From Hyphomicrobiales bacterium (GTDB taxonomy: Bacteria > Pseudomonadota > Alphaproteobacteria > Rhizobiales > JAJFHB01), in NCBI GenBank assembly GCA_021775755.1, contig JAJFHE010000048.1, forward strand, positions 31,230 to 95,229: DNA of 64,000 nt, in the 5' to 3' direction. Shown here in pieces: positions 48,155 through 57,518 of this stretch. Below the pieces are notes generated by a model. That model searched no databases and was not told where the DNA came from. It saw only the letters and a list, made by a program, of their open reading frames with translations. The position numbers and the translations under genes are program-made. Each line of letters begins with the position of its first letter. Positions within the stretch are counted from its first letter, which is position 1.

Positions 48155-50443
48155 CCTGATTGCCTGCCAGACCCGCTCCGGCGTCAGCGGCATGTCGATG
48201 TGCTCCACGCCTAACGGGCGCAGCGCATCGAGCACCGCATTGACGACGGGTGCGAGCGCGCCAAGCGCACCGATTTCACCAACACCCTTTGCGCCGAACA
48301 GATTTGCCGTCGTCGGGATATTCTCAAGCGCATGGCTGATATCGGGAATGTCATCGGCGCGCGGCAGCGCATAGTCCATGAGCGAACCGCTGAGGAGCTG
48401 GCCGCTTGCGGCGTCGTAGGCTGTATGTTCGAGCAGCGCCTGTCCGATACTCTGTACAATGCCACCGGCGATCTGACCCCTCGAGGCCTCACCGTTCATC
48501 GCAACACCAATGTCGTCAACGGCGGTAAATCCCGTCAGGCGGATATGCCCCGTTTCCGGGTCGACCTCGACTTCGGCGATGTAGCAGCCGTTGGGATAGG
48601 TACCGGAAGCGCCGTCATAGTCACATCCCGCCGAAAGACCTTCAGCCTCGCCGAGTTCCGACGCCCGCGCCGCAAGGTCGAAAAGTCCAATGGAGAGATC
48701 GGTGCCGGCGACCCGGAAACGACCTTCGGTGAACTCAACATCGCCGGAAGCTGCCTCGAGCGCGGCGGCAGCAAGCTCACGTCCCTTTTCGATCAGGCGG
48801 TCGGTTGCATAGGCGATAGTGGTTCCCGACACCATGACGGAATTTGAGCCGCCGGTGCCGCCGCCCGGCGGAACGAGATCGCTATCGCCCTGAACGATGC
48901 GGATGACACCGGGTGCAAGTCCGAGCCGGTCGGCGGCGATAGCGGCAAATATGGTTTCATGCCCCTGCCCGGCCGACTGAGATCCCGTCGACACGGAGAC
49001 GGTTCCCGATGGGTCCACGGATACTTCCGACCGCTCTTCCGAAAATGCGCCAGCCGTGTGCACATAAAGTCCAAGCCCAACGCCGGCGTACCAGCCCCGG
49101 CGCCTTGCCGCCTCCCGCTTCGCCTCAAACCCTGCCCAGTCCGCCTCTTGGAGTGCGCGATCGAGTGCCGCTTCGAAATCACCGCAGTCGATCTCGGTTC
49201 CGACAGGCGAAACGTAAGGCAGGGCATCGGCGGCAATCAGGTTGCGTCTGCGAAGCGCCACCGGATCAACGCCGAGCTCGACCGCCGCCTTCTCGATTGC
49301 GCGCTCAAGCAAATAGATCATTTCCGGCTTTCCGGCGCCGCGAAATGAATCGACCGGCACGGTGTTCGTGAAAATGCCGGTGACTTCAACGTGGATGGCA
49401 GGGATCGCATAAGCATGCCCCAGCACCCGGGTGCCCGATGTGCTCGCGACGATGCCCGCGAACGTCGACAGATAGGCTCCAAGATCGGCCTGGGACGACA
49501 CCTGAAGCGCGGTGAAACCGCCCTGTTCATCCAGCACCAGACGGGCGGAGTTAACCTGCGCGCGGCCATGCGCGTCGCAGAGATAGGTTTCGGAACGCTC
49601 CGCAACCCATTTGACCGCCGCGCCCGCAAGCCGCGCCGCCAGCAGAAGAAGCGGATATTCGGGATAGACCTGAAGCCGAATTCCGAATGCCCCCCCGACA
49701 TCGCCGGTGACTACCCGCAAGCGCTCGCGCGCGATGCCGAGTACGTTTTCGGCCAGAATGTTGCGCATGAGGTGGACGCCCTGGGTCGGGGCATAGAGCG
49801 TATAGGCATCCGTCTCGCGGTCGTGCAGGCCCACAGCACCACGCGGTTCCATCGGGTTGATCACAAGGCGGTTGTTTTCAACTGTCAGATCGACGATGTG
49901 CGCTGCCGCGGCGATTGCCTTCTCAACCGCTGGCCGGTCGCCGACTTGCCAATGATATGCCCGGTTCTCCGCGATGGATTCATGGAGCCGGGCGCCGGTT
50001 TGGCCCTGCTTTGCCGGGAGGCCGGGAACTGGCGTCAACTCCGCATACTCGACGGCGACCGCCTCCACTGCATCGCGTGCAAGATGTGCCGTGTCGGCGA
50101 CGACCATGGCGACGATTTCACCAACATGGCGCACCCGATCCGACGCCATTACGGATCGACCTGGATCCGACAGACCGGCGATCGGCGCTTCACAGGCGAG
50201 CGGAGCGACGCCTTCGCGCTCCAACACATCCGCCGCCAGCACACAACGGACACCGGGTATGGCGCGCGCGGCCTCGCAATCCATCCCCGTGATCTGCGCG
50301 TGGGCGAGAGGCGAGCGCACAAATGCCGCGAACAGCATTCCGGGAAGTTCGATATCATCTATAAACCGGCCATGACCCGCCGTCAGACGCGCATCTTCCA
50401 GGCGAACCGGAACCGCTGGCGGCGCTGCTTCCCGTTCCTTCAC
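48110..50443 (-). CDS. Molybdenum hydroxylase large subunit (xanthine dehydrogenase/CoxL family), orphan
   Basis: A 777-aa Mo-cofactor subunit hydroxylating an aromatic, heterocyclic or aldehyde substrate. Family blocks: G-R-F-I-D-D-I near residue 25, G-G-A-F-G-I-R near 250 (Mo-cofactor loop), S-F-R-G-A-G-K-P-E near 365, and the catalytic Glu in G-V-G-E-I-G-A near the end. It lacks the C-S-F-R active-site loop of true CO dehydrogenase. The Fe-S and FAD subunits normally encoded next to it are absent in the window; it may borrow other subunits. Its start overlaps the end of the alpha/beta hydrolase gene by four bases. Confidence 0.9.
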   Translation of the reverse strand: MKEREAAPPAVPVRLEDARLTAGHGRFIDDIELPGMLFAAFVRSPLAHAQITGMDCEAARAIPGVRCVLAADVLEREGVAPLACEAPIAGLSDPGRSVMASDRVRHVGEIVAMVVADTAHLARDAVEAVAVEYAELTPVPGLPAKQGQTGARLHESIAENRAYHWQVGDRPAVEKAIAAAAHIVDLTVENNRLVINPMEPRGAVGLHDRETDAYTLYAPTQGVHLMRNILAENVLGIARERLRVVTGDVGGAFGIRLQVYPEYPLLLLAARLAGAAVKWVAERSETYLCDAHGRAQVNSARLVLDEQGGFTALQVSSQADLGAYLSTFAGIVASTSGTRVLGHAYAIPAIHVEVTGIFTNTVPVDSFRGAGKPEMIYLLERAIEKAAVELGVDPVALRRRNLIAADALPYVSPVGTEIDCGDFEAALDRALQEADWAGFEAKREAARRRGWYAGVGLGLYVHTAGAFSEERSEVSVDPSGTVSVSTGSQSAGQGHETIFAAIAADRLGLAPGVIRIVQGDSDLVPPGGGTGGSNSVMVSGTTIAYATDRLIEKGRELAAAALEAASGDVEFTEGRFRVAGTDLSIGLFDLAARASELGEAEGLSAGCDYDGASGTYPNGCYIAEVEVDPETGHIRLTGFTAVDDIGVAMNGEASRGQIAGGIVQSIGQALLEHTAYDAASGQLLSGSLMDYALPRADDIPDISHALENIPTTANLFGAKGVGEIGALGALAPVVNAVLDALRPLGVEHIDMPLTPERVWQAIRSAADGDIQPALLRD

Positions 50444-51429
50444 GTCTCCCCCTGCTCCAGTGGTACTTCCGCCGCCTTGATATCTGCAGCCTCAAAAGCC
50501 GCGGTCCGGGATTTTACGATATCGGCGCAGAGGACCGGCTCCTCAAGCTGCAGAAGGTGGGTCGTGCCTGGAACGCTCACATAGTCAATGCCGCTTTCAT
50601 CGGCCAGCGACTTGCAGATCAAGGCGGGAGCCTCCTGGTTCTCAACGTGCGGGTCGGCACCGACGATGGTCACCGGCACTTCGAGACCAGCGGCAAGACA
50701 CTGCCAGACGGCAGGATCAGTGTTCGTTGCGAAAATATGTGCTTCCAGTTCCCGCGGACAGGCGAGCTCCCAACATCCTTCGGAAACAGTCTCGCGCAGT
50801 GTTGTGCGGGCGAAGAGATCATGTGTGCCCGGCATCCAGTTCTTAAACCGGCGGCGCTCGCGCAACTGCCCGGCGAACTCTTCGCACGATGAATAGGTTT
50901 GCGGGCGGCGACGGGCAAGCTCCGCGATCGATCGCAGGTTCTCGCGGTAGGTTTCCGCCAGACAATGGCCGTCGGGAGGACGCATCGGTGGATCGAACAG
51001 CACAAGCTGACGCCACGTGCGGCCGTGCTGCGCCAACTGGCGGACGGATGATATGGCGGACAACGAGTGAAAAATCCCGGCAACCGGCTTCGGTCCGAAG
51101 GCTGCAGCGATCAGGCCGAAAAGCTCGAACAGATCACGGCTGATGCGGTCCCAGGTGTGATTTTCCGTAAGGTGCCGCGGGTTACGGCCATGGTTGCGCA
51201 TGTCGAATACGATTACATCGTGACTGTCGGAAAACTGCTGCCAGAACAGTGTGTAGGCATCAATGGCGAGGCCATTGCCGTGCGAAAAGGCAAGCCGCGG
51301 GCCGTCCGGCTGGCCGTAGCGGCGCAGAATGATCTCCGCACCGTCCGACATCTGCACCGATACAATTTCAGTGGCGGCGGGAATTTCGATCCGGTTCATC
51401 CAATTCCATACTTGCGTTGGTGCGCTCAC
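50440..51429 (-). CDS. Alpha/beta hydrolase
   Basis: A 329-aa alpha/beta-fold hydrolase. The oxyanion region reads F-S-H-G-N-G near residue 49, the nucleophile elbow G-I-F-H-S-L-S-A near 119 (Ser122-type position), and the C-terminal catalytic His G-T-T-H-L-L-Q near 292. The open frame begins at GTG 51429; an internal ATG at 51399 (M-N-R-I-E-I-P) is equally possible. It is coupled to the Mo-hydroxylase gene, so it may cleave a hydroxylated ring or lactone/ester product. The 63 bases to the divergent CoA-transferase gene form a shared promoter region. Confidence 0.82.
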   Translation of the reverse strand: MSAPTQVWNWMNRIEIPAATEIVSVQMSDGAEIILRRYGQPDGPRLAFSHGNGLAIDAYTLFWQQFSDSHDVIVFDMRNHGRNPRHLTENHTWDRISRDLFELFGLIAAAFGPKPVAGIFHSLSAISSVRQLAQHGRTWRQLVLFDPPMRPPDGHCLAETYRENLRSIAELARRRPQTYSSCEEFAGQLRERRRFKNWMPGTHDLFARTTLRETVSEGCWELACPRELEAHIFATNTDPAVWQCLAAGLEVPVTIVGADPHVENQEAPALICKSLADESGIDYVSVPGTTHLLQLEEPVLCADIVKSRTAAFEAADIKAAEVPLEQGET

Positions 51430-51492
51430 GCTTCTATAGCGCAGCCTTCTGTTTCACCACACCTATAGCAAAACCATTCGTGGACAACAGCC

Positions 51493-52737
51493 ATGACAGC
51501 CCCCCTTTCCCACATACGCGTGCTTGACCTCAGCCGCATTCTTGCCGGCCCCTGGGCGGGCCAGACACTTGCCGATCTCGGCGCCGAGGTCATCAAGGTC
51601 GAACGCCCGGGCAGCGGCGACGATACACGCGGATGGGGACCTCCGTTTCTTGACGCACAGGACGGCGGCGAGAGAGGCGATGCGGCGTATTTCCTCGCCG
51701 CCAACCGCGGCAAACATTCCGTGTGCATCGACATGGCAACAGCCAAGGGTCAAGAACTTATCCGCAAGCTTGCAGGCGAGTGCGACGTCGTACTTGAAAA
51801 CTTCAAGGTCGGGGGCTTGCGCAAATACGGCCTCGATTATGACAGCCTGCACGCGGTGAACCCGCGACTGATCTATTGCTCAATCACCGGCTTCGGCCAG
51901 ACCGGGCCTTTGAAATCCCGTGCCGGTTACGACTTCATGATCCAGGGCATGGGCGGCATTATGAGCGTTACCGGCCAGCCAGACGGCGCGCCGGGCGCGG
52001 AACCGATGAAGACCGGCACGGCGATTGCCGATCTGTTTACCGGGCTTTACTCCGTCATCGGCATTCTCGCCGCCTTGCAGGCGCGCGAAACCACGGGCCG
52101 GGGCCAGCACATCGATATGGCGCTGCTCGACTGCCAGGTGGCGATGCTTGCGAACCAGGCGACCAACTATCTCGTCGGCGGCAACGCGCCAGGCCGGCTT
52201 GGCAATGCGCACCCGAACATCGTGCCCTATCAGGCATTCGAGACGGGCAACGGCCACATCATTCTGGCGGTGGGGAACGATAGCCAGTTCGCAAAGTTCT
52301 GCGAGATTGCGGGACTACACGATGTTGCGGCGGATCCGCGCTTCGTTACGAACCGTGGCCGCGTCGAGCACCGCGAAACCCTGGCGCCCCTTGTCGCCGA
52401 GGCGATGAAGCAGCGAACGTCGGAAGAATGGACGGATTTGCTCGAAGAGGCGTCGATACCCTTCGGTCCCATCGCGACCATCGATCAGGTGTTCGCCAAT
52501 CCGCAAGTTGAGGCGCGGGGTCTGCGCGTCGATATCGAGAGACCGTCGGGGCAATCCATCCCCGGTGTGGCCAACCCGATCCGGTTTTCCGAAACCGCAA
52601 TCGACTACGACCGCGCGGCACCGGAACTCGGCGCTCAGACCCGAGATGTCCTGCAGCGGATTGCGGGGCTGAGCGCGGATGAAATCGCAGAACTTGAGAC
52701 GTCCGGCATTATCGCGCGCAAACAAGACCTGGCATAA
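51493..52737 (+). CDS. CaiB/BaiF family (class III) CoA-transferase
   Basis: Transfers CoA between carboxylic acids. The 414-aa protein begins with the family signature V-L-D-L-S-R-I-L-A-G-P-W-A-G-Q and has E-V-I-K-V-E-R-P-G near residue 30, N-F-K-V-G near 99, S-I-T-G-F-G-Q-T-G-P near 130 and A-N-P-Q-V-E-A-R-G near 335. The catalytic Asp is expected around residue 170. Substrate unknown; mesaconate, formyl, succinyl or aromatic acids are all possible in this family. Apparently a single-gene unit; the hairpin after its stop may serve both strands. Confidence 0.9.
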   Translation: MTAPLSHIRVLDLSRILAGPWAGQTLADLGAEVIKVERPGSGDDTRGWGPPFLDAQDGGERGDAAYFLAANRGKHSVCIDMATAKGQELIRKLAGECDVVLENFKVGGLRKYGLDYDSLHAVNPRLIYCSITGFGQTGPLKSRAGYDFMIQGMGGIMSVTGQPDGAPGAEPMKTGTAIADLFTGLYSVIGILAALQARETTGRGQHIDMALLDCQVAMLANQATNYLVGGNAPGRLGNAHPNIVPYQAFETGNGHIILAVGNDSQFAKFCEIAGLHDVAADPRFVTNRGRVEHRETLAPLVAEAMKQRTSEEWTDLLEEASIPFGPIATIDQVFANPQVEARGLRVDIERPSGQSIPGVANPIRFSETAIDYDRAAPELGAQTRDVLQRIAGLSADEIAELETSGIIARKQDLA

Positions 52738-52765
52738 GAAAACCCCCGCATCGGAATGCGGGGGT
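52736..52765 (-). terminator. Intrinsic terminator of the solute-binding-protein gene
   Basis: A perfect 10-bp stem ACCCCCGCAT (52742-52751) / ATGCGGGGGT (52756-52765) with a 4-base loop. On the minus strand it is followed by TTTTCTT, giving a classical terminator for the gene ending at 52793. On the plus strand there is no T-run, so termination of the CoA-transferase gene would be weaker. Confidence 0.85.
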
Positions 52766-52792
52766 CTGATTGTCGCTTAACTTCGTTGAGGA

Positions 52793-54469
52793 TCAGGACT
52801 CGACGGCCAGTTCCTCGGGGAAGATGTAGCGTGTCGGGTGCAACTGGAAGCCCTTCACCTTGGAGTGATAGGCACCGTAGATCGCACGCCACAGCGGCTG
52901 AACGATCGGTCCATCCTGCTGCATGATCTCTTCCAGCTGTCCGATAATTTCGGAACGCTTCTGGACGTCGAGAGTACCCTCAGCCTTGGTCAACAACGCG
53001 TCGAACTCAGGGTTGGAGTAGTGCGTCTCGTTCCACGGCACATCGGATCTGTACGCAAGCCCGAGCACCATGAAGCCGAGCGGACGGTGTGCCCATTCGG
53101 TGAACCCGAACGGCACCTTGTCCCACACATCCCAGAACTTGGATGACGGCATGACGTTGATCGAGCAGCGGATGCCGGCGCCGGACCACTGTTCAACCAT
53201 GGTCTCGACAGCGGATTGCTCCCATGCCGGATCTGGCTTGATGACGATCTCAAGATCGATGCCATCTGGATGGCCGGCTTCGGCGAGCAGAGCCTTGGCT
53301 TTCTCGACGTCGCGCCCGAACATGGGCAGTTCGTGGTAGTCCGGGTGGATCGGGCTCACATGGTGGTGTTCTGCAATACCGCCGAGGTTGGAGTGAGCAA
53401 TCTCCAGCACCTGTGTCTGATCGGTCGCATAGCGCAGTGCTGTGCGGACGCGGGCATCGGAGAACTGCGGCTGGTCGACCTGCATACGCACGACGGCGGT
53501 TGCCGCGGTGACAGCCTGGTAAATGACCATGTCGTCCATGGCATTGTAGAGGCTGAGCTGCTCGATGTTGCCGTTGTAGATGCCATCCACCTGACCGGAC
53601 GACGCTGCCGCGGCTTCAGCCGCGGGGTTGTCGCCAAGATCGATATAGTGGAGTTCATCGAGGTAAGGTCCATCACCCCAGTAGTCGGAACGGCCCTTCA
53701 GGACCGCGCGCTGATTGACGCCGTAGTCAATGAGATCGAAGGGACCTGTGCCGTTCGAGCCAACGCCGAAGACGCCGCCTTCTTCCGGATCCAGAATCGC
53801 GAGCGGATAGTGGAACATATGCTCCGGCACCGCCACCTGGGCGTTTTTCAGGTTCATGCGAACTGTACGATCGTCGACAACTTCGATGGCGTTGGCGTCC
53901 CAGATGCGGTTCACCATTTTCGCCGTACCGTCGTCGTTCTTTTCGCCGGAATCGACTTCGCTCAGCATGTAGCCCTTCATCAGGCCCACAACCGAAGAAC
54001 CGGTCGCCGGGTCGAGCACATGGTTGAGGTTCCACGCGGCATCTTCTGCCGTGAACTGACGGCCGTTGTGCCATTTCACGTCGCGGGTGCGGAACGTCCA
54101 GGTCTTGAGATCGTCACTGGCTTCCCAGCTTTCAAACAACAATGGGCGCGTGACATTGTCCTGACCGGTCTTGGTCAGATACTCATGCACGCCGCGACCG
54201 ATGTTGCTGTCATAGATCCACGAATAGGTGTGCGGATCGGAGATCTTCGGGCAGCGCATGGAAATGCGCAGCGTGCCGCCCGTGGGCAGGCTTGCCGCAC
54301 GCGCCGGCGGCGCAAAAGGCTGGCCGGTGATTTTCCCAGCCCACATGTAGGCAGCGGTGGCCGACATGCCGAGCAGGGTCGAATAGCGCAGAAACTCACG
54401 GCGCGTGATCTGCTTGTCCGCAAGCTGTTGTTTCAGCCTGGGGATCCAAATGTTTTCTCGTTGTGACAT
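52793..54469 (-). CDS. ABC transporter solute-binding protein, family 5 (peptide/nickel/opine class), Tat-exported
   Basis: A 558-aa periplasmic binding protein. The N-terminus has a twin-arginine motif (I-T-R-R-E-F-L-R-Y-S near residue 22), a modest hydrophobic stretch and cleavage near A-R-A-A-S at about 59. Mature family blocks: L-L-F-E-S-W-E-A-S-D-D-L-K-T-W-T near 110, V-K-W-H-N-G-R near 128 and G-T-G-P-F near 240. Related proteins bind peptides, opines or other amino compounds. No permease or ATPase gene is nearby, so partners must be elsewhere. Own terminator downstream; upstream lies a 321-base gap. Confidence 0.92.
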   Translation of the reverse strand: MSQRENIWIPRLKQQLADKQITRREFLRYSTLLGMSATAAYMWAGKITGQPFAPPARAASLPTGGTLRISMRCPKISDPHTYSWIYDSNIGRGVHEYLTKTGQDNVTRPLLFESWEASDDLKTWTFRTRDVKWHNGRQFTAEDAAWNLNHVLDPATGSSVVGLMKGYMLSEVDSGEKNDDGTAKMVNRIWDANAIEVVDDRTVRMNLKNAQVAVPEHMFHYPLAILDPEEGGVFGVGSNGTGPFDLIDYGVNQRAVLKGRSDYWGDGPYLDELHYIDLGDNPAAEAAAASSGQVDGIYNGNIEQLSLYNAMDDMVIYQAVTAATAVVRMQVDQPQFSDARVRTALRYATDQTQVLEIAHSNLGGIAEHHHVSPIHPDYHELPMFGRDVEKAKALLAEAGHPDGIDLEIVIKPDPAWEQSAVETMVEQWSGAGIRCSINVMPSSKFWDVWDKVPFGFTEWAHRPLGFMVLGLAYRSDVPWNETHYSNPEFDALLTKAEGTLDVQKRSEIIGQLEEIMQQDGPIVQPLWRAIYGAYHSKVKGFQLHPTRYIFPEELAVES

Positions 54470-54790
54470 GCTTCTCCTCCCAAGAAGTCTTTGAACTGGG
54501 GGTGCGGATGATCCGCGCCGGCTTTCTACGGCAGGGACATCTGCGGTAAGATGTCTGTTTTTTTAGTGCCCTTCCGGTTTTCGCAATGGCGACACACGCG
54601 GGACAGACTCCTTCCCATGGGAACCCTAACCGTTTGAGTCCGCAGACACAAAGCCGAAAAACGACATTTCGCGACCAGAAGCGACACAAGGTCGTGAGGT
54701 GGTTAACAGCAACTTGCACTTGGAAAATCAACGATCAGCGTGCAAATTTCCTCAAACAACTTCGCGGTTTTCAAAGACTGAGGATTTCCC
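54470..54790. other. Divergent intergenic region, no gene seen
   Basis: The 321 bases between the solute-binding-protein and M20 genes are more A+T-rich than the surroundings, with a T-run at 54555-54564 and an A+T-rich segment at 54690-54790. They presumably hold both promoters. No reliable ORF, RNA gene or repeat is visible. Confidence 0.5.
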
Positions 54791-56050
54791 ATGGAATTGC
54801 GCGGCCAATTGCTCTCCTGGATTGAAAGCGAGAGATCCGAGATAATTGATTTTTTTCAAACGTTTGTCCGCGCAAAGTCACCCAACCCTCCAGGTGACAC
54901 AACAAATGCGGTAGCCCACATCACTGCGTTTCTGAAGGAACGCGGTCTGGAGTTCCGCCTTATCGACCCGCAACCGACCATGGCAAATGTGGTGGCAAGC
55001 TTTGATGGCGCGGAGGAAGGACGTCACCTCGTACTAAACGGTCACATAGATGTGTTTCCGGTGGGCAATGATCCGTCCGCGGAAGGCTGGACGAAAGATC
55101 CCTGGGGCGGCGAGATCGACGACGGCAAGCTTTACGGCCGCGGATCGGCGGACATGAAAGCGGGCACCAGCGCTTCGATCTGGACCTACACGCTGCTGCA
55201 CCGGGTCCGGGATCAGCTCGGCGGAAAACTCACGCTGACCTGCGTTTCGGACGAAGAGACATTCGGACCCTGGGGTGCCCGCTACCTCATGGAGCACCAC
55301 CCCGAAGTTCATGGCGACTGCTGCCTCAACGGGGAACCTTCAAGCCCCTTCTCCATCCGGTTCGGAGAGAAGGGGCCGCTGTGGCTCAAGGTTACCGTGC
55401 GGACGCCGGGTTCGCACGGCGCCTATACGCACGGCAGCGCAAGCGCCACACGGCTTGCCGCAAAACTGATCGGTGATCTCGCCGCACTTGAGGACCTGAA
55501 GCCCGGGTTGCCCGACAATCTGTCGCGCGCGCTCATCGAGGGTCAGGAGGCCGCCGACAAGGCGATGGGTGAAGGCGCGTCGGAAATCCTGCCGAAGATC
55601 ACGCTTAACATCGGAACCATTTCCGGCGGCCTTAAGAACAACATGGTTCCTGGAGAGTGCACGTTCGAGGTCGATATCAGATTGCCGGTTGGCGTTGAGA
55701 AGGAATTCGTCGTCGACGCATTCGAAAAGATCATCGCTGATTACCCAGAAGCGACTTGGGAAGAGGTGAACTGCAGCCTGCCGTCATACTGCGACCCCTA
55801 TGGCGACATGATGCAGATCATCCAGAAGAACGTCGAAGAATTGCGCGGGTTCACGCCGAAGCCCGTCGTCAGCCTCGGCGGCACCGACGCGCGCCTGTGG
55901 CGGCAACGCGATATTCCGGCATATGTCTACGGCCCCTTTCCGACCGGCATGGGGTCGTTCGATGAACATGTCGATGTCGAGGACTTTCTGCACATTGTGC
56001 GCACCCATGTGCTGTCGGCCTGCGACTACCTTACCGGCAATCAGGCATAG
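54791..56050 (+). CDS. M20-family metallopeptidase (ArgE/DapE/acetylornithine deacetylase type)
   Basis: A 419-aa cytoplasmic zinc amidohydrolase that cleaves an acyl or peptide bond next to an amino acid. The metal site is clear: H-I-D-V-F-P near residue 84, G-R-G-S-A-D-M-K-A-G near 117 and catalytic Glu in D-E-E-T-F-G near 155. The dimerisation domain has T-P-G-S-H-G-A-Y near 203. It is isolated on the plus strand, divergent from the solute-binding protein, whose imported compound it may process. Its 3' end overlaps the convergent amidase by 10 bases. Confidence 0.92.
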   Translation: MELRGQLLSWIESERSEIIDFFQTFVRAKSPNPPGDTTNAVAHITAFLKERGLEFRLIDPQPTMANVVASFDGAEEGRHLVLNGHIDVFPVGNDPSAEGWTKDPWGGEIDDGKLYGRGSADMKAGTSASIWTYTLLHRVRDQLGGKLTLTCVSDEETFGPWGARYLMEHHPEVHGDCCLNGEPSSPFSIRFGEKGPLWLKVTVRTPGSHGAYTHGSASATRLAAKLIGDLAALEDLKPGLPDNLSRALIEGQEAADKAMGEGASEILPKITLNIGTISGGLKNNMVPGECTFEVDIRLPVGVEKEFVVDAFEKIIADYPEATWEEVNCSLPSYCDPYGDMMQIIQKNVEELRGFTPKPVVSLGGTDARLWRQRDIPAYVYGPFPTGMGSFDEHVDVEDFLHIVRTHVLSACDYLTGNQA

Positions 56051-57504
56051 GCAGGCGGCGCCTCGAAGGCGCAGTATTCGCGCTCGATAAGCCTCGCGAG
56101 TTCGATCGTGGTGCGGTCGCCATACTGCGGCCCTACGATCTGCACGCCGACCGGCAAACCGTCGGGCGTCAGCCCGATGGGCGCGACGGTGCCCGGCAGG
56201 TAGAAACAGCAGGAATAGCCTGCCCAGAACAGCTGATCGGTTGTGAGCACTTCGTGGCCGTTCACGGGTATGGTGCGCTCGTGGCGCTCGCCTTCCTGAT
56301 CGTGCACGTAAGCAGCCGACGCAGCGGCCGGACACAGCATGACGTCGTAGTCTTGAAAAAAGGCCGCCCATTTAAGCCGCAGCCGGTGACGCTCCTCATT
56401 GAGGCCGAGCCAGTCGCGGTGGCCGACCGTGTAGGCCCGCAGCATCTTCGAGTAGTAGCTCGCCTCGCCTTCGGCAAAGCTAGCGACAATCTCCTGGTTG
56501 GCCGCAAACTCCTCGTCCGACTGGCGCCGCGACGTCGCGGCGCGCAGCAGCGCAATATAGAGATCGAAGGCATAGCCCGTGTCGATATCGGGCCGGGCCT
56601 TGAAATCGACTTTCGCGCCCATGCTGGCGAGTTTATCGGCAAGCCGGGCAATCAGATCCTGGACGGTCTGGTCGACTTCCGACACCGGGTCGGTCAGCAT
56701 GACGGCAATGCGGAAATCTTCGACACGGTGCGCGCGCGGGGGCTTGAGATCAATTTTCCAGCCTGTTGAATCTATCGGATCGGCGCCCGCGACAATGTCC
56801 AGAGCGAGCGCCAGATCATCGGCACTGCGCGCCAGCGGGCCGGCGACGGAGATATCCGGCGGCGCGACGACGCCGGGCAGCGTGTGGCCTGAGTAACTCA
56901 CCACGCCATAGGTCGGCTTGTGGCCGTATACGCCGCAATAGTGCGCCGGGTTGCGGATCGAGGCGCCGATATCGCTGCCCATCTCAAGCCCGGTCATCCC
57001 GGCGGCAAGTGCCGCGGCGGAACCTCCGGACGATCCTCCGGGTACTCGCGTCAGATCCCACGGATTGTTGGTGGTTCCGTAGTTCTCGTTGAAACTCTGC
57101 CAGTCGGCGAGATAGATCGGTATGTTGGTTTTGCCGAAAATCACCGCGCCGGCATCGCGCAGGCGGTCGACGGCGACGGCGTTGGCATCGCAGCGATAAT
57201 CTCTGAGCGCGGGGATGCCCCAGCTGTTCGGGCTGCCCGCGAGATTGAAGCTCTCCTTAACCGTCATCGGCAAACCATGCAGCGCGCCGAGGACGCCACC
57301 GGCGGCACGTTTGGCATCCGCCGCGTCAGCCGCCGCGCGGGCCGCCTCGATGTCGTGCCAGATGATGGCGTTGATCGACGGATTGTGCGCCTCGACCCGC
57401 GCCCAGAAATGTTCCAGCAGCTCGCGGCTGCCAACCTCGCCTGCACGCAGCCGTCGTACCAGTTCGGTGGCGGAGCAAAAATGCGGGTCACGATGTGAGG
57501 ACAT
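56041..57504 (-). CDS. Amidase-signature family amidase
   Basis: A 487-aa amidase using a Ser-cisSer-Lys triad. The signature G-G-S-S-G-G-S-A-A-A-L-A-A-G lies near residue 155, with the nucleophilic Ser in G-S-D-I-G-A-S-I-R near 178. The catalytic Lys is in M-T-V-K-E-S-F-N near 82. No transamidation partner genes (gatB/gatC) are present, so this is a catabolic amidase rather than GatA. Last gene of the six-gene minus-strand operon; it starts 14 bases after the RidA-fusion stop. Confidence 0.92.
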   Translation of the reverse strand: MSSHRDPHFCSATELVRRLRAGEVGSRELLEHFWARVEAHNPSINAIIWHDIEAARAAADAADAKRAAGGVLGALHGLPMTVKESFNLAGSPNSWGIPALRDYRCDANAVAVDRLRDAGAVIFGKTNIPIYLADWQSFNENYGTTNNPWDLTRVPGGSSGGSAAALAAGMTGLEMGSDIGASIRNPAHYCGVYGHKPTYGVVSYSGHTLPGVVAPPDISVAGPLARSADDLALALDIVAGADPIDSTGWKIDLKPPRAHRVEDFRIAVMLTDPVSEVDQTVQDLIARLADKLASMGAKVDFKARPDIDTGYAFDLYIALLRAATSRRQSDEEFAANQEIVASFAEGEASYYSKMLRAYTVGHRDWLGLNEERHRLRLKWAAFFQDYDVMLCPAAASAAYVHDQEGERHERTIPVNGHEVLTTDQLFWAGYSCCFYLPGTVAPIGLTPDGLPVGVQIVGPQYGDRTTIELARLIEREYCAFEAPPAYA

Positions 57505-57518
57505 TGTTCGGTCTCCGT

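Noticed and set aside
48110..50443. Aerobic CO dehydrogenase large subunit (coxL)
   Set aside because: The active-site C-S-F-R loop is replaced by S-F-R-G-A-G, and coxS and coxM are missing.
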